This document shows positions 25,535-38,061 of a stretch of 64,000 nucleotides of DNA, piece by piece. Location of the stretch: the NCBI GenBank assembly GCA_024803745.1, contig JANJXV010000013.1, positions 29,430,001-29,494,000 of the forward strand, given 5' to 3'. The notes beneath the pieces were generated by a model that saw nothing but the letters and a program-made list of their open reading frames with translations, did no database searches and was not told the origin of the DNA. Position 1 is the stretch's first letter. Each line of letters opens with the position of its first letter. The stretch is from Megascapheus bottae. Taxonomy: Eukaryota > Chordata > Mammalia > Rodentia > Geomyidae. The position numbers and the translations under genes were made by a program.

Positions 25535-26212
25535 AGAAAATAAGTTTTAGTGTATTATTACATTTGTCTTTATAATGTAGAGAGACAATATTCACAGGTT
25601 ATAACATATATGTATTATGTTTAAATATTTTCTCATGGTCAAAACAACAAAATGTGAAGATCAGAATTCTATAGGACTTGCCAATATCACTGACGGTTGT
25701 TTTTCTTTAATGACTACATATAGAAGCCTGGGATGGATATCAAAAGATGAATTTTAAGCTAGCAAAAATTGGATTGTATTGTCCCTACCAAGAAAATAGC
25801 AGCTGACTTCATGATTGATAGGGTATAAAAAGGAAGAACAAGTTTTCTATTCCTTTTCACAAAGGAACAATAGAAGAGGATTTGCTATCCTACTGTCCAG
25901 GTGCCACAATTGTTTTAATTTTTAATAGAATCCTTATAAACCTTTGTTTCTCAAAGAAAAAAAAGAAAAACTGAAAATCAATTACCATAACTATAATATT
26001 GTTAACCGAAAGGGGGTTAATCGAAACCTGACTTTATAGCTGTGTGGAATTCAATGAAAGTAGAATGAATTCTAATACAAAAATTATTCTTTTATTGATG
26101 AGAATAACTATACTGGATAATACATTACTTTATTCCATATTCCTATTTATTCATGTGTATGTAAAAACATTTAGAGAAGGACACATTCAGTCTACTGGAA
26201 TAGGCTTTCACC

Positions 26213-26213
<1 letters not shown>
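25535..26213. other. AT-rich noncoding DNA
   Basis: No gene or repeat recognised. Confidence 0.45.

Positions 26214-26264
<51 letters not shown>
26214..26264. repeat. (GA)n microsatellite
   Basis: About 25 perfect GA units; the RERERE open frame over it is an artefact. Confidence 0.97.
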
Positions 26265-26266
<2 letters not shown>

Positions 26267-26823
26267 CTGATTTGGTGAAAAAGATGATGAAGTTAAAATG
26301 ATGACATCAGTGCTCAAATTAGCCAGAGTTCAGGCAACAAAATTCATATCCTAATTCACTAGTTTTTTTTTCCTCTTTGAGAGTAGATTGCTTAGCTTTT
26401 CTTGCTTCAGTTTCTATTATTTGTAAAATAACAGCAATTGTATCTGTAAAATACCACTGATAAATAAATATGTACCCAAAGATTAAAGATAAAATGATAA
26501 AGTTCTTGAAGACTGCCAAGGATTAATAATGATTTCTGCCTGTGAACAAAGTATGTGAAATGTATTCTTAACATATAGATAGGTTTTTATATAGTCATAT
26601 CATATACATATATACATAGTTTAATAATGTATCTCTCTTCTCTAGAAAAGTAAATATTTTTTTGTGTGCCATTGAGAAACTTTTTCAATCAATAGTTCAT
26701 ACAATTGGAAAAATGTTCATGGAACAATGGCGGTGTAAGGCACAGAGTGTGCAGGTCATGCCAAGTCCTCTGCTTAGGGTTACACAATGAAGCTTGTCTT
26801 GGGGCTATTCAAATGGGAATGGA

Positions 26824-26998
26824 GTCGGGAGTTTGGCCTAGTGGTTAAAGTGCTTGCCTAGCATGCATGAAGACCCATATACATAGAAAAAAGCCGGAAG
26901 TGGTGCTGAGGCTCAAGTGGTAGAGCTCTAGCCTTGAGAAAGTCCAAGGACAGTGCTCAGGCCCTGAGCTCAAGCCCAGGACTGGCAAAAAAAAAAAA
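26824..26998 (+). mobile_element. ID-like SINE, sense, with target-site duplication
   Basis: Opening 'ggagtttggcctagtggtt', middle 'atacatagaaaaaagccgga' and end 'cccaggactggcaaaaaa' define the family. About 20 bases of the usual middle ('ccctgggttcgattcctcag' in type) are missing after 'gaagaccc'. A perfect 13-bp direct repeat, aaatgggaatgga, lies at 26811-26823 and 26999-27011. Confidence 0.95.
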
Positions 26999-27457
26999 AA
27001 ATGGGAATGGATTGTGAAGACATTTACATATTGACGTAGTCTACACAGGTCCATATTGAAGGATTGAGTCCTGTCTTATTCTCCAGGGTCAAGAAAGCAC
27101 TAGGTGCATACTCACAGGCTTGTTAAAATTGAGTCTTGACTATCCATCGCTCTGGGTTCCATTGTGCCTGCCTTTGCAGACTTTCACTGTGTAGCTTTAA
27201 GGAGATATCTCAATTAATTTCTCTTAAAATCATTCTTATTTAAGTGTTATTTTATAGTGAATGTCAAGAGAGAATTTGTAATTTAAATCAATTTACTTTC
27301 CAAATCAGAGTATAAATTCTCAAGGAAATCTTGACTTCTAGCCAAAAGTAGGGAAATATACATAGGTTATTACAAATCACAACCCAGGTGGTTCAATATT
27401 TACAATGTTCAGTTTGCAGGAACTGGGAAATTTAAAAACTGAAATAAAATATCCTCT

Positions 27458-28590
27458 GAGTGGGAGAAGATCTTCACTAACCATACAACAGACAAAGGCC
27501 TCATATCTAAAATATATCAACAGCTCAAAAAATTGAATCACTCCAAAACTAATCTCCAAAGAAAAACAACCATCCCATTAAAAGATGGGCCAAAGACTTA
27601 AAGACAGTCTTCTCTGAAGAAGAAACAAAAATGGCCTATAGACACATGAAGAAATGCTCAACATCTCTGGTCATAAAAGAAATGCAAATCAAAACAACTC
27701 TAATATTCCACCTCACTCCAGTTAGAATGGCCAGGATCAAAAAAATCTAATAACAACAGATGCTGGAGGGGATGTGGCCAGGAGGGATCACTATTACACT
27801 GTTGGTGGGAGTGCAGTATGGAAAGCAGTATGGCAATTCCTCAAAAGACTAAACATAGACCTCCCCAATGACCCAGAAATTCCACTACTATGCATTTACC
27901 CAATTATCCAGGAACAAGGACGTACTTAAGCCACTAGCACAATGATTTTCATTGGAGCAGTATTTACCATAGCAAAGATATGGATCCAACACAGATGTCC
28001 CTCAGTTGATGAGTGGATCAACAAGATGTGGTACTTGTACACAATGGAATACTATACTGGTGTCAGAAAGAATGACATCACCCCGTTTGTAAGGAAATGG
28101 AAATACTTAGAAAAAATCATATTAATTGAAGTAAGCCAGACTCAAAGGAATATAGGCCCAATAGTCTCCATCATTTGTCATAATCAGTAGAAACCCTGGG
28201 CTCTCCTAGCAGAGATTTGCAATAGAACAAAATATAGATACATAAGGCTATATAGTATGACGCTAAATGTAAGGACCTCCAGAATATAGAAACAAAAGTC
28301 ATATAATGAGTGATTGTTGTCCTTGATGTACTATGTTATCTCTCATCTCTTCTGTTGTCCCGTGATTATCTCATATTGTTACAATATCTCACCTTGTTAT
28401 CTGATATATTTTATATATGTTTAATTGGTTGTTTGAAATAGGTGAGGGAAAGGGGGAAATCAAGTTGTGAGGGGGGTGGGGGGAGGGAAGCAGGACATGA
28501 GAAAGGGTATCAATATTTGTGAAGTAATGTACCTTCTATCTGATAAATATAATGTAACCCTTCTATTATTTACAATAAAAATAAGTGAAA
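27458..28590 (+). mobile_element. 5'-truncated LINE-1, sense, with 12-bp target-site duplication
   Basis: It begins in ORF2 ('gagtgggagaagatcttcac'), runs through the ORF2 C-terminus with stop at 28188-28190, then about 400 bases of 3' untranslated region, with a G-rich tract at about 28440-28495 and the terminal 'ttacaataaaaataag'. Direct repeats aaaatatcctct at 27446-27457 and 28591-28602 fix the borders. It is the best complete 3'-end reference copy in the window and shows that ORF2 ends in the residues CHNQ. Confidence 0.96.
27942..28190 (+). pseudogene. LINE-1 ORF2 C-terminal remnant
   Basis: An open stretch of 82 residues containing CPSVDEWINKMWYLYTMEYY and VRKNDITPFVRKWKYLEKI, ending at the native ORF2 stop. 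Upstream of it the ORF2 frame is broken by stops and shifts. It has no reverse transcriptase or endonuclease core and is noncoding in practice. Confidence 0.92.
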
Positions 28591-28602
28591 AAAATATCCT
28601 CT

Positions 28603-29933
28603 TGTTTTCAAAGTTGGTGAATAAAAAGCTAGCTTTCTTGATTTTTCATTTAAAAGTAGTTTGCGATTATGTTCTCAAAGTTTCATATATCAGGTATTGA
28701 AATTCTTGCAATGACCTGAATTTCTGCCTGTTAAAGACTATCCTTTCAAACTATATTACTTGTACTTTCTATTAACTCATATAAAATTGTACAAGTTCAG
28801 GTTTACAATTGAGCCCAATTTTTGGATTTTCCTCATTAAATACTGAACCCTGAAGAAGGCATGAAGTTTCAACATGGAATCATTAAATTATCAAGATATT
28901 TAGCTTGTGAGAAACTGTGAGGTACATAAGTTGGCATCATAACATTATATTAGTTAATTTCAATAGTAAATAAAAGTTATTTTCTATCTTGATAAAAGAA
29001 TCTGTGCCAGACTTTTGTTGCAGGACAATTAATAAACTTTAATTCAACAAGCAGGAAAGCTATTTTTCAAATCAATTTCTGTTTCATTAAAATAAAATCA
29101 GTCAGCAATATGAGTATTTTTCTTTTGCTTCTTTTTTGTTGTTAGTGCTGACATATATTAAAATAACCAGTACAAGATAATGTCCCACTACTGTCTCACT
29201 GAAATTGAATAGACTGTAACTGAGGTGATCTTTATACAATTTCTCCCATCAGTTTTCTTTCATCAATACTATCATCCTATGAGTTTTCAGTAGCCTGTTG
29301 ATAGGACGGTGTATTAAAATATTCTCTAAATTGAAAGAAGTTTTACAGAAATACCCATAAACCCCAACTAAAGCAGCCAGAATTATTTTTATACAAAGTA
29401 ATGCTCCAAATTAATTAATTGAATTATGTAAATGTCTGAGTAGCTTCATTTAGGTTTCTCTGGGGAGAAAAATGTAACTATGGTTGAGGGGCTCAGTAGT
29501 AAAAGGTAGTGTTCTTAGTTTCTTAGGGAGACTCTAACCAGTCATGTTTCATGTTCAACGTAGGAAAAAAATAGAATAAAATCCCATCTCAGTCCATAAG
29601 CGAGGAATGGCAGTATTTGTGATACTAGCTATGTGGGAAATCATGGGCTAAATACATGTGACTTCATTTGAGATGTAAACCAAAACGAGATGAGGGCATT
29701 ATTTAATATATAGAGTCAAGCCCTGAATTTAGTTCTTCCAACCAGTTGTCCATAGTTTTTCATCTTTGTTACTGCTCATTCCTTTTCATTGACTTTAGAT
29801 TTTCTTTCCTTTGGAGCATATCTTTGTGATTAATTACCACCATGTGTTCTGCATCTACAAGGTCATGTTCTCGGAGTGAGTGCTCAAAAAGTACATTTTT
29901 TAAATGAAAAATTAAATTAAAATGAAATTAGGC
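28603..29933. other. AT-rich noncoding DNA
   Basis: Possible badly decayed SINE-like text around 29480-29730 ('gaggggctcagtagtaaaag'), not strong enough to call. No gene seen. Confidence 0.4.
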
Positions 29934-29944
29934 CAATTGGATTT

Positions 29945-30172
29945 GCTTTTGCTTTATTTTGTTTGGGTCCTAGGGCCTGAACTCAGGGCCAGGGCACTGT
30001 CTATGAGCTTTTTCTATTCAAGGCTAGTGCTCTACCACTTCAGCCACAGTTCCATTTTTAGCTTTTTTATTGGCTATTTGGAGATATGAATCTCAAGGAT
30101 TTTCTTGCTTTGACTGACTTTGAACCTTGACCTGTAGCCTCTTATGTAGCTAGGATTACATAGCCCAGCATA
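29945..30172 (-). mobile_element. Composite B1/ID SINE, antisense
   Basis: It has the antisense family order 'gggcctgaactcagggccag', 'gctagtgctctaccacttca', 'gctttttta', 'ttatgtagctaggattaca'. An 11-bp direct repeat caattggattt flanks it at 29934-29944 and 30173-30183. Confidence 0.93.
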
Positions 30173-30183
30173 CAATTGGATTT

Positions 30184-30790
30184 TTATATGGTTTCCTTAG
30201 ATTTCTTCTACTAGCAGTAATACCACAGTCATAGAATCAAATTAACATTTCCTTCAAAGTATGTCTCTTCATTATACATGTGCATTTACATTGTCAGTTT
30301 ACATTTGAACAATTATTCTGATAACAGAGTAATTGAGTTTAGGCTGAAAGCAGCAAAAGTTATTTGGGGCTTATTGTGTTTGGTTCAATATAATGAATGT
30401 AATTCAGCACAGACCAAATGGCTATTTTACAAAGGCTATTGTAGGCATTCATTTTGTAGATGTAGGCAATGCATATTGGAATGATAATTAAATCAAAATT
30501 AAAATAATAATCTTAATTGTTTTATCTCTGTATAACGTTTTGTGTCAGGATAAAATAGTAAAAGTAAATTTCCAGTGTTCACTGCTAAGAAAGAACATAT
30601 TGTCCATTGTCTCTCCAGGCAAAAAGGAAAACAGTTTATATTCCAAAGATTATTTTCCATAAGTTAGAATATTATTCTGACTTGGTATAAAACACTTAGG
30701 AAGATATGTGACATATCACAGGAAATACATACCTTTCAACATTGTATTTATATAATGTATATTTAGTCCAATCTCTCCCTGGTTGCAACC
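30184..30790. other. AT-rich noncoding DNA
   Basis: No gene or repeat recognised. Confidence 0.4.
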
Positions 30791-30792
30791 AG

Positions 30793-30793
30793 G

Positions 30794-30825
<32 letters not shown>

Positions 30826-30826
30826 C

Positions 30827-30870
<44 letters not shown>
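30793..30870. repeat. (CA)n microsatellite
   Basis: CA units with a few AA and TAA interruptions. Confidence 0.97.
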
Positions 30871-31008
30871 ACGCACTGACTCTCACAAAAGTATAAACTG
30901 TAGTTCAGATGGAAAGAAAAAAGAAAGGTGATGTGACCTTATGATGGAAAAGTATTTATATACACTTATATATGTGTAAGAAATCGTATAGATTAAGTGT
31001 TCCTTTTT

Positions 31009-31190
31009 TTTTTGCCAGTCCTGGGGATTGAACTCAGGGCCTTTGGCTTTTTCCTCAAGGCTAGCACTCTGCCACTTGAGCTACAGCACCATTTCTGGCT
31101 TTTTTCTATGCATGTGGTACCAAGGAATCGAACCTGGGTCTTTGTGCATGCTAGGCAAGCACTCTACCACTAGGCCAAACTCCTGGCCCC
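31009..31190 (-). mobile_element. ID-like SINE, antisense, young-looking
   Basis: Complete antisense copy from 'gccagtcctggggattgaac' to 'ccactaggccaaactcctgg'. The 15-bp direct repeat taagtgttccttttt at about 30994-31008 and 31191-31205 is perfect. Few differences from the family pattern suggest a recent insertion. Confidence 0.96.
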
Positions 31191-31205
31191 TAAGTGTTCC
31201 TTTTT

Positions 31206-31630
31206 AAAAGTGAAGGGCCTCAGGAAATAAATAAGGGAAAAATAAAAGGAATATACCTTACACACAGGATTAAGGTGACTAAACACTTAGAAATAATACT
31301 AAATTTTCTAAGAAAAGTAAAATATCAGATAATAAAAATGCAATAGGGAAACTTATTGTTGAAGCCTAATTCAATGTGCCAAGATATTGCAGATGGGAAA
31401 AAAATAGAGACAATTAGGGAGCCTATCAAACAAAGAAGAAAAAAAAATGATGGCAAAAATGAATCCACTTAAAAACTGACATATAAATTAGTATTTTTAA
31501 AGCAGTTTATTCAACTTTAAAGAACAAAATTATTCCATTTGAACAGAGATTGGCTTTAAATTTAAAAATGAAACTAACTTTAGTAATAAAATAGTTTATT
31601 GAAAGATAACTTTTACTCAAGTAGAAAAAT
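31206..31630. other. AT-rich noncoding DNA
   Basis: No gene or repeat recognised. Confidence 0.4.
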
Positions 31631-31639
31631 AAAGTGCTC

Positions 31640-31839
31640 TTGTTATCTGATATATTGAATTTATTTGTATTTGGTTATTTGAAATTTGATAGGGAAGGGG
31701 GGAAAACCAAGATGGGTGGGGGGGAGGGTACTGGGCACCAAGACATGTGAAAGGGTATCAATGTATGTGAATTAATGCACCTTCTATCTGGCAAATATCA
31801 TGTAACCCTTTTACTAATTACAATAAAAAAAAGAAAAAG
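31640..31839 (+). mobile_element. LINE-1 3'-end insertion, sense, 200 bp
   Basis: Only the last 200 bases of the LINE-1 3' untranslated region are present, including the G-rich tract at 31694-31728 and the terminal 'ttacaataaaaaaaag'. Perfect 9-bp direct repeats aaagtgctc at 31631-31639 and 31840-31848 mark a very short 5'-truncated insertion. Confidence 0.95.
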
Positions 31840-31848
31840 AAAGTGCTC

Positions 31849-32091
31849 CAAATGTCCCACTAGGAAGATGTTTAATAAAATGTAACATTGTAAAGTTTTA
31901 AGGAAAGAATAAACAGAAAAGAATATTTCCTTCAGAGGAGAACATCAGGATGAATTTGCTAATTAAGTCTTAGAAGAAAATATGACTTCAAATGAAAAAA
32001 TAAGCCACAGCATTGTCATATTGTTAATGTAAGATATGGAAGAGAAAAAATCAGAACCTGAGCTTTAAAGTTTTATCATGTTCAATAAGAT
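31849..32091. other. AT-rich noncoding DNA
   Basis: Nothing recognised. Confidence 0.4.
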
Positions 32092-32105
32092 AATAAGACT
32101 TGAGT

Positions 32106-32355
32106 GCCGGGCAAGGTGGCTCATGCCTGTAATCTTAGTTACTCAGGAGGCTGAGATTTGAGATCAAGGTTCAAAGCCAGCCTGGGTACAAAAGGACCTG
32201 AGACTCTTATCTCCAACTAACCTCTAGAAAACTGAAAGTGGGTCTTGGCTCAAGGGTAAGGTGGTAGCCTTGAGCTGAAGAGCTCAGGGATAGTGACCAG
32301 GCCTGAGTTCAAGCTCGATGAGCCACACATACACACGAAAAAAAAAGAAAAAGAA
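32106..32355 (+). mobile_element. Composite B1/ID SINE, sense, with perfect target-site duplication
   Basis: The head 'ggtggctcatgcctgtaatc' and 'actcaggaggctgagatttg' are B1-like and carry the usual RNA polymerase III promoter region. The tail 'gtggtagccttgagctgaag' is ID-like, followed by an A-rich end. Direct repeats aataagacttgagt (14 bp, perfect) lie at 32092-32105 and 32356-32369. Confidence 0.96.
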
Positions 32356-32753
32356 AATAAGACTTGAGTCAGACAACACAGATACAAACACAACTGCCCA
32401 TCCCTCCCCACACAAATTCTATCAGAATTCTAAATAAGCTTAATAAATTTGTACTAATTTTAATGCTCTAATGTTATAACAATATATTCTAAGCTTTTCT
32501 ATACTATGCAAAGTTTTGACATAAATTGTGACTATATTTCTTAAATATAGTTTATTCTCTCATATGTATTCAGTAAGGCATTAATTCCATAATCTTTTGA
32601 GAACTTAAAGAATCTCTAACAATAATTCCATGTTTGGATGCATCATAAAAATTAAATGTTAATTTTATTTTTTTTAGATTTTTTGAATCACTAAGTAGGA
32701 ATAACTTTATGCAATGACATACTAAGATTACAAATTTATTTGAAGTCTCATTT

Positions 32754-32981
32754 TTTTGTCAGTCATGGAACTCGAACTCTGAGCCTGGGCATTGCCTCTG
32801 AGCTCTTCAGCTCATGCTATCACCCTACCCCTTGAACCATAGTGCCACTTCTAATTTTCTAGTGATTAATTGGAGATAAGAGTCTCACAAACTTTAGTAC
32901 TCAGGATGGCTTTGAACCGCAATCCTCAGATCTCAGCCTCCTGAGCAGGTAGGATTACAGGCGTGACCTACCACACCAACT
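32754..32981 (-). mobile_element. Composite B1/ID SINE, antisense
   Basis: It shows the antisense order 'ggaactcgaactctgagcct', 'cttcagctcatgctatcacc', 'ttctagtgattaattggaga', 'ctcctgagcaggtaggatta'. Direct repeats at 32741-32753 (tgaagtctcattt) and 32982-32994 (tgcagtctcattt) differ by one base. Confidence 0.95.
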
Positions 32982-32994
32982 TGCAGTCTCATTT

Positions 32995-33465
32995 CATGAG
33001 GAGTGTTGCAATGTAGAAGCACGGCCAACACTTGCTGACTTTTTGAAATGATTTTCATCCTTTTGTGGGCTTCTGTGGGGTCTGTTCAATGGTGTTAGAT
33101 AGTTGTTTGGACCAGATATCACCCAGTACATCTGGCCATGCAGAGTCAACAGGTAAGCTTCTGTTCAATGCCAGTGTCCTTGACAACTCAGCTGTACCTC
33201 ACTTCACAGTACTTTAAGCCTCAGGTTATGGATTCATTTTCTTTCTCAATGAAATATTATCCTATGTGGACAACCTATCTCCTCTTATTGGAGAGATGTG
33301 AATTCATTTCACACTCTTAAGGCTCTGCAATTGCATATCTCAATTAATGGAGCTGAGCTCAAAAATGGAGCTCTGAAATTCTTTTAAAGATATTGGTAAA
33401 GTTTGCTTTTTCCTCCCTCTTTCCTTTCCTCCTTCCCATCCTTTCTTCCTTCCTTCTTTGTTACT
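32995..33465. other. Noncoding DNA, no repeat recognised
   Basis: It ends in a pyrimidine-rich patch at about 33400-33465. A 60-residue plus frame at 33138-33320 has no signature. Confidence 0.4.
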
Positions 33466-33469
33466 GAGG

Positions 33470-35105
33470 TTTTTCTCCAGGTTTCTCACTGACTTCTTCA
33501 ACTATTGTGGCTCCTTTAAGCTCTCTTAGCTGTTTAGTTGTGTTTTCTTTAAGCTCATTTATCTGTTGGCATTTACTTGCTGTTCCTTTTGTTGTTGTTG
33601 TTTTAATTGTTGGGATAATGTACAGAGGGGTTACAGTTACATTCATCAGGTAGTAGGAGCATTATTTCTTGCACATTGATAACACGTCTCATGTTTTTGT
33701 CCCTGTTTCCCTCCCCTCACCCTCTCCCAATCATCTTAGTTTCCCCCTCCCTTCCCTATTTCAAATAAACAAATAAATGTATATACAATATACCAGGTAA
33801 CAAAGTCAGATACACATTCTTATTATACACTTTTATTTGTTTATTGGTGACTTCCTGGAAATGCTTATACATGTGCTCTTTCAAATCATGTCACATTAGG
33901 GGCTCTCATTTTTAGATCTGAATTAGAGTACTCATCTGCCTCAAAAGTCTATAGGTAGGGCCAGTAGGTAGTTGTGAGTCAGTCATGTGCTGGCCTGTAA
34001 TTGGAAGTTTTGAGAGCAGGGTAACTTCCCCTTACCTGTGCAGTTCTTTCAAGTCTGGGTGGGCGTGGTTACAGTGAATTGATACCCCACAGCCCAAACT
34101 TTACAGCCCAAGCAGCCGCCAAGCATGGCAGCCAAACTGGATTTTCTCTTTTCCTTTACTCTCAAATGTCTTTCTGGGCTCAAGGTGTTTGGAGAGGTGA
34201 GTTCTGATGAGATTTTCTGCCTCTAACTTCTGCTCCTCAAGTGAGAGTATGTCATCCGAGCAGAGCCCTTACTGAGTATGTCCCGGGAGGGAGAAAGTCC
34301 CTACCTTTGGTGATCTTAGCGTGCTGGGCTGTGTGTAATATTCAGGCTGGAAGTTCAGTGTTTGCTTCCAGGTCAGTGCTGGCTTTTACAGGGGTCCTCA
34401 GCATTCACTGCCTGAGCTACGCTGGCCATGTTGGATGCCGCGTGCCAGCAGGGATTGTGCCTCCAAAACAGAATCTCACTAGATCTTGCTTGATTCTGTG
34501 TGTTGGGCACTAGCACACAGCCTCTCCCTGGGTCACTGGTGAGATTTTTTGCAGGTTTCTATCAATCTCATACTCATGATAACTTCTTCATGAATGACAT
34601 TGATTCTGTGGTCATCTGTTGATTCTGTTTAGATGTTTTTCCACCTCTGGGCTCTATGTCAGGGTCAAATTCCAACCCACAGTGGCAACTGCTTGTTGGC
34701 TGGAGGGGATGGAGGGGATGCAGGCAGAAATTGCCCCCAGGACACATCCTTTGTCTACCCTCTAGCACTAGGGTAATTGCTGTCTCTCATCTTGACAAGA
34801 CTGAGGTTTGCAGCAGTTTGTATGGATTTTTTTTTTTTTTTATCGCCTGCACTAAAGTAGGCAGTTAGTTGTCTGTACAGCTTTATTTTACCTTGTCTGG
34901 TCCCAATCTGTTTCTCCTCCCCATTTGGGGGAGTTAAGGCAGGTCACAAACCAGCTTCTTAGTGTCTGTTTTTCTATGGTTTTTCTTCAGTTGATTTCAC
35001 TTTGCTTTCCCTCTTTCTGGCTCCACAATCTTTTCACAGTTATGAGATGAGATTGTTCCTATTTTCAGGAAACAAGTGGCTTCTTCCTTTCTGATGATTT
35101 TCTTA
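33470..35105 (-). mobile_element. Possible LINE-1 5' region and ORF1 start, antisense, interrupted
   Basis: On the minus strand, 33470-33600 can encode a heptad-like charged stretch (QQINELKENTTKQLRELKGA) reminiscent of the coiled coil of LINE-1 ORF1. The part at 33825-33960 would be the preceding codons. The block at about 34030-35100 has higher GC and more CpG than the surroundings, as a LINE-1 5' untranslated region/promoter would. A second LINE-1 3' end is inserted in the middle (separate entry). This is inference from composition, order and the coiled-coil-like residues; no full match is recognised, and an unrelated ERV or unique sequence is possible. Confidence 0.4.
33595..33820 (-). 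mobile_element. LINE-1 3'-end insertion, antisense
   Basis: T-rich start, 'ggggttacagttacatt', pyrimidine tract at 33700-33755, 'cctatttcaaataaac' and 'aatataccaggtaacaaagt' follow the antisense 3' untranslated region. It splits the presumed older antisense LINE-1 at 33470-35105. Confidence 0.9.
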
Positions 35106-35205
35106 CTTGTCTTTAGTTTCTTACACTACAGTAGATCAGTACCATTATAAATGGTAGCCATATACTCTAATACTGAGCTCCAATTTCTAATCCAACCCTG
35201 CTTTC

Positions 35206-35238
35206 GTGTGTGTGTGTGTGTGTGTGCGTGTGTGTATG
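35206..35238. repeat. (TG)n microsatellite
   Basis: About 16 TG units with single interruptions. Confidence 0.95.
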
Positions 35239-38008
35239 TTGCTAAATGTAACACCTGTTTATATAAACTTTAAACAGATTGTACAAGGGAGAGTGAATTA
35301 CAGGATATTGCTGTCTGAAGCACAGTTTTACCATTTGTAACATATGTTTACTTACTATCATGTCCTTCTGTAGTTCCCAAGTGACCAGGGTTGGAGGGGG
35401 AAAAACTCAGAAGGCAAAGCAAGTTTGAAGTGACAGAGAGGAACCCATGGATTTGGGCCCAAAATTAGTGCCATCTTTCCTGATTTCCAATATATAAAAA
35501 GTTGTAATGGAAGAAATCTTACTTGTATCAAACAGATAAATTTAAAACCTGGCAAACTAAAGAAAAGGAAATTAAAAACTATTTAGTTACAACACAGAAA
35601 TGGCAACACCCAGCGCTGGAAAATGTGCTGGAACATACTAATTCTAGGGGAAACTTAATTGAAACTCAAAGTTCTATACACAGGCAAAGTGTTATATAAT
35701 AAGTACAGCAGAAAAAGACATTTTCCTGTAGTGGCTAATCACATAGACATATACATATGTGCACACCACATAGAAATTATTAGCTGGTTCAGAAAAAAAA
35801 GAAGAGAGTGAAATGATGTGATAAATTATAGCAATACCAATAACAATACCAGTAAGTTGGATATAATGTTGAGTATTTTTATATTAAAAAACTTGTACTA
35901 GAAAATATTAAATAAGGAAGGAATGTATTCAAAATTGTTGTAATAAAAACAAAACTTCAAAAGTTTGAATATGATAAACCTCACTGAAATAGGAAAACAT
36001 TTGTTTTTTAATTATTCTCTCATAAAGGAAAAAAGTCATACTTATCCTATTTTCAGAACAAAATATACTTTTACAAACTGAATCTAAGGCTCATAGCAAA
36101 GTTAAACTACTGTTCTCAGAAAGAATCCTGGAGATTAGAGATGCTATATACCTCAGATGCTTACATTTCAAATAAATAGCTCCAAGGTACTTGAAAAAGA
36201 TAATTTTAGTTTACAAAACTGACAAGAGGCTTTAAAACTATTGGCACATCAAAGGAGCAGATAAACACTTAAAATCACAAATTTTGAAAGTAAAAGAGAA
36301 ATCAGAGCATTAGGGAAAAGATTCTAAAGATTTGTCAAGCTAAAAACACTAAGGTTTTTTCCCTCAGTTGTTTTTAGTCTTGTTCTCATAAATGTATTTG
36401 CATTCTGCTCATAATTTGTATTCTATTTTAATGTTGACGATCTCCTTAGCATAACTTTCAAAGTGCTTTTGATTGAACTATTGTAGTCTTATCAGAGCAT
36501 GCAAACACTGTTTCAAGTTTTTTGCCATCATATAAATGAGGTGTTATCTTTCTGCATGAAGCGTTTTCCTCATCTTCATAAATTGTTAGATGGATTTTCA
36601 CATGTAAGGTTACTGACATGAATTCTGATCATCACTCGAAGTTTCTGATACTCACAAAAATACATTTTAATATGAATATTTAATTTGCATTTCCTTTAAT
36701 AATAAAAGCTTCAGAATTTCTATAAAGGATGGATAGAATGGGGACAGAAGATATGGTTTCCTGATAGAAGTGAAGCCTCTTGCTTTAAAGAAATTATTTT
36801 CAAGAACCATTATTGTAAGAACGGTAGTAGTTTTTTTTAAATATATAGATATATGAGTAGATATATTTTCAACGACCTATGAATGGAGGTGTAGAGAGGA
36901 AAGGAGTAAAAAAATGTTTCTCCCTCATAATGTTTCCAGTGCCTAAATTCATGAGTGCTAATTAACAACAGCAATAACAATGACCAAAAAATGTTCATAT
37001 AAAGCATCAGTTACACTGAGAAAAGTTATTTCAGAGAAACATAAACTTTCAAATGAATGGTGATAGGTAGACAAGAACATAGGCATATGCAAGGAAATCT
37101 CAAATAGAGGGTTGTTCAAGGCTTGGAAAAGTTGAGGGGTATAGTCATTAGATAATGGATAAGACAAATGGTGATTCCAGATAACAGGAATAGTATAGCA
37201 ACACATTGCATTTGATGGCTCAAACAGCTACACAGTAGTTACATAGGTCATCCTGTCTTTTTTGAGTTTGAGTCATTTTGAATCTAGTTGCAATTGCATA
37301 TACCCTCATTCTAATTATACCCACTGTGGTTTATTTAAGGTGGAAATTGGAAATCACATGGCAAGAGTAATTCTTTTAGGAACTGTAATTTTTCAACATC
37401 TTTAATGTCATTCCATCCATATAGTATGCTTCTAAAGGTGAACAAATCTGGGCAAACATAAAACAAAATTATCTCTGTATTTATGAGACAACACACTTTT
37501 ACCTCTGAAAATATCTTCCTAATCTAATAAATTTAAATATTTTAAATAATCTATACTTATTACTGCTCTGTGGGATTTATATATTTTCTGAAATCTTCTC
37601 TTCTAGGATACAAGAACTAATGAGAAATAGTTGCCCTTCCTGGAAAAGAAAATTCTAGCATTTCTCTTTTATCCCTCAAAGAAGGAAAAATTGTAAAAAG
37701 AGTTACTGAAAACACTAGTAAATTGAATCACTGTAGTATATACATATAGCTATATTATATATGTACACACATTCTAAGATAAAAAAGTTTTTTATTAATA
37801 AATTTGTAAAATACAGAGCAAGTCCTGTAAAAAAGAATCTGTTCTTGTGACTGAGATAGACTAAGCTCTTTCAGGTAAGGAAAAATTGTGCACATTCCTA
37901 AGCAGCTCCCCTACACACTTCTACAGTGTATTCTCCAAAGAACTGATCGAAAAATGGAACCAATGAGCCAAAACTCTTCTACTGAGAAATACAATGAGAA
38001 GAGCACAT

Positions 38009-38009
<1 letters not shown>
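35239..38009. other. AT-rich noncoding DNA
   Basis: No transposon or gene recognised across about 2.8 kb. Minus frames at 35358-35555 and 36958-37206 have no domain signature. Confidence 0.45.

Positions 38010-38060
<51 letters not shown>
38010..38060. repeat. (TG)n microsatellite
   Basis: About 25 perfect TG units. Confidence 0.97.

Positions 38061-38061
<1 letters not shown>

Noticed and set aside
34241..34513. 90-residue plus-strand frame as a gene with a CpG-bearing start
   Set aside because: The surrounding block is better explained, though not proven, as an antisense LINE-1 5' region; no protein family was recognised.
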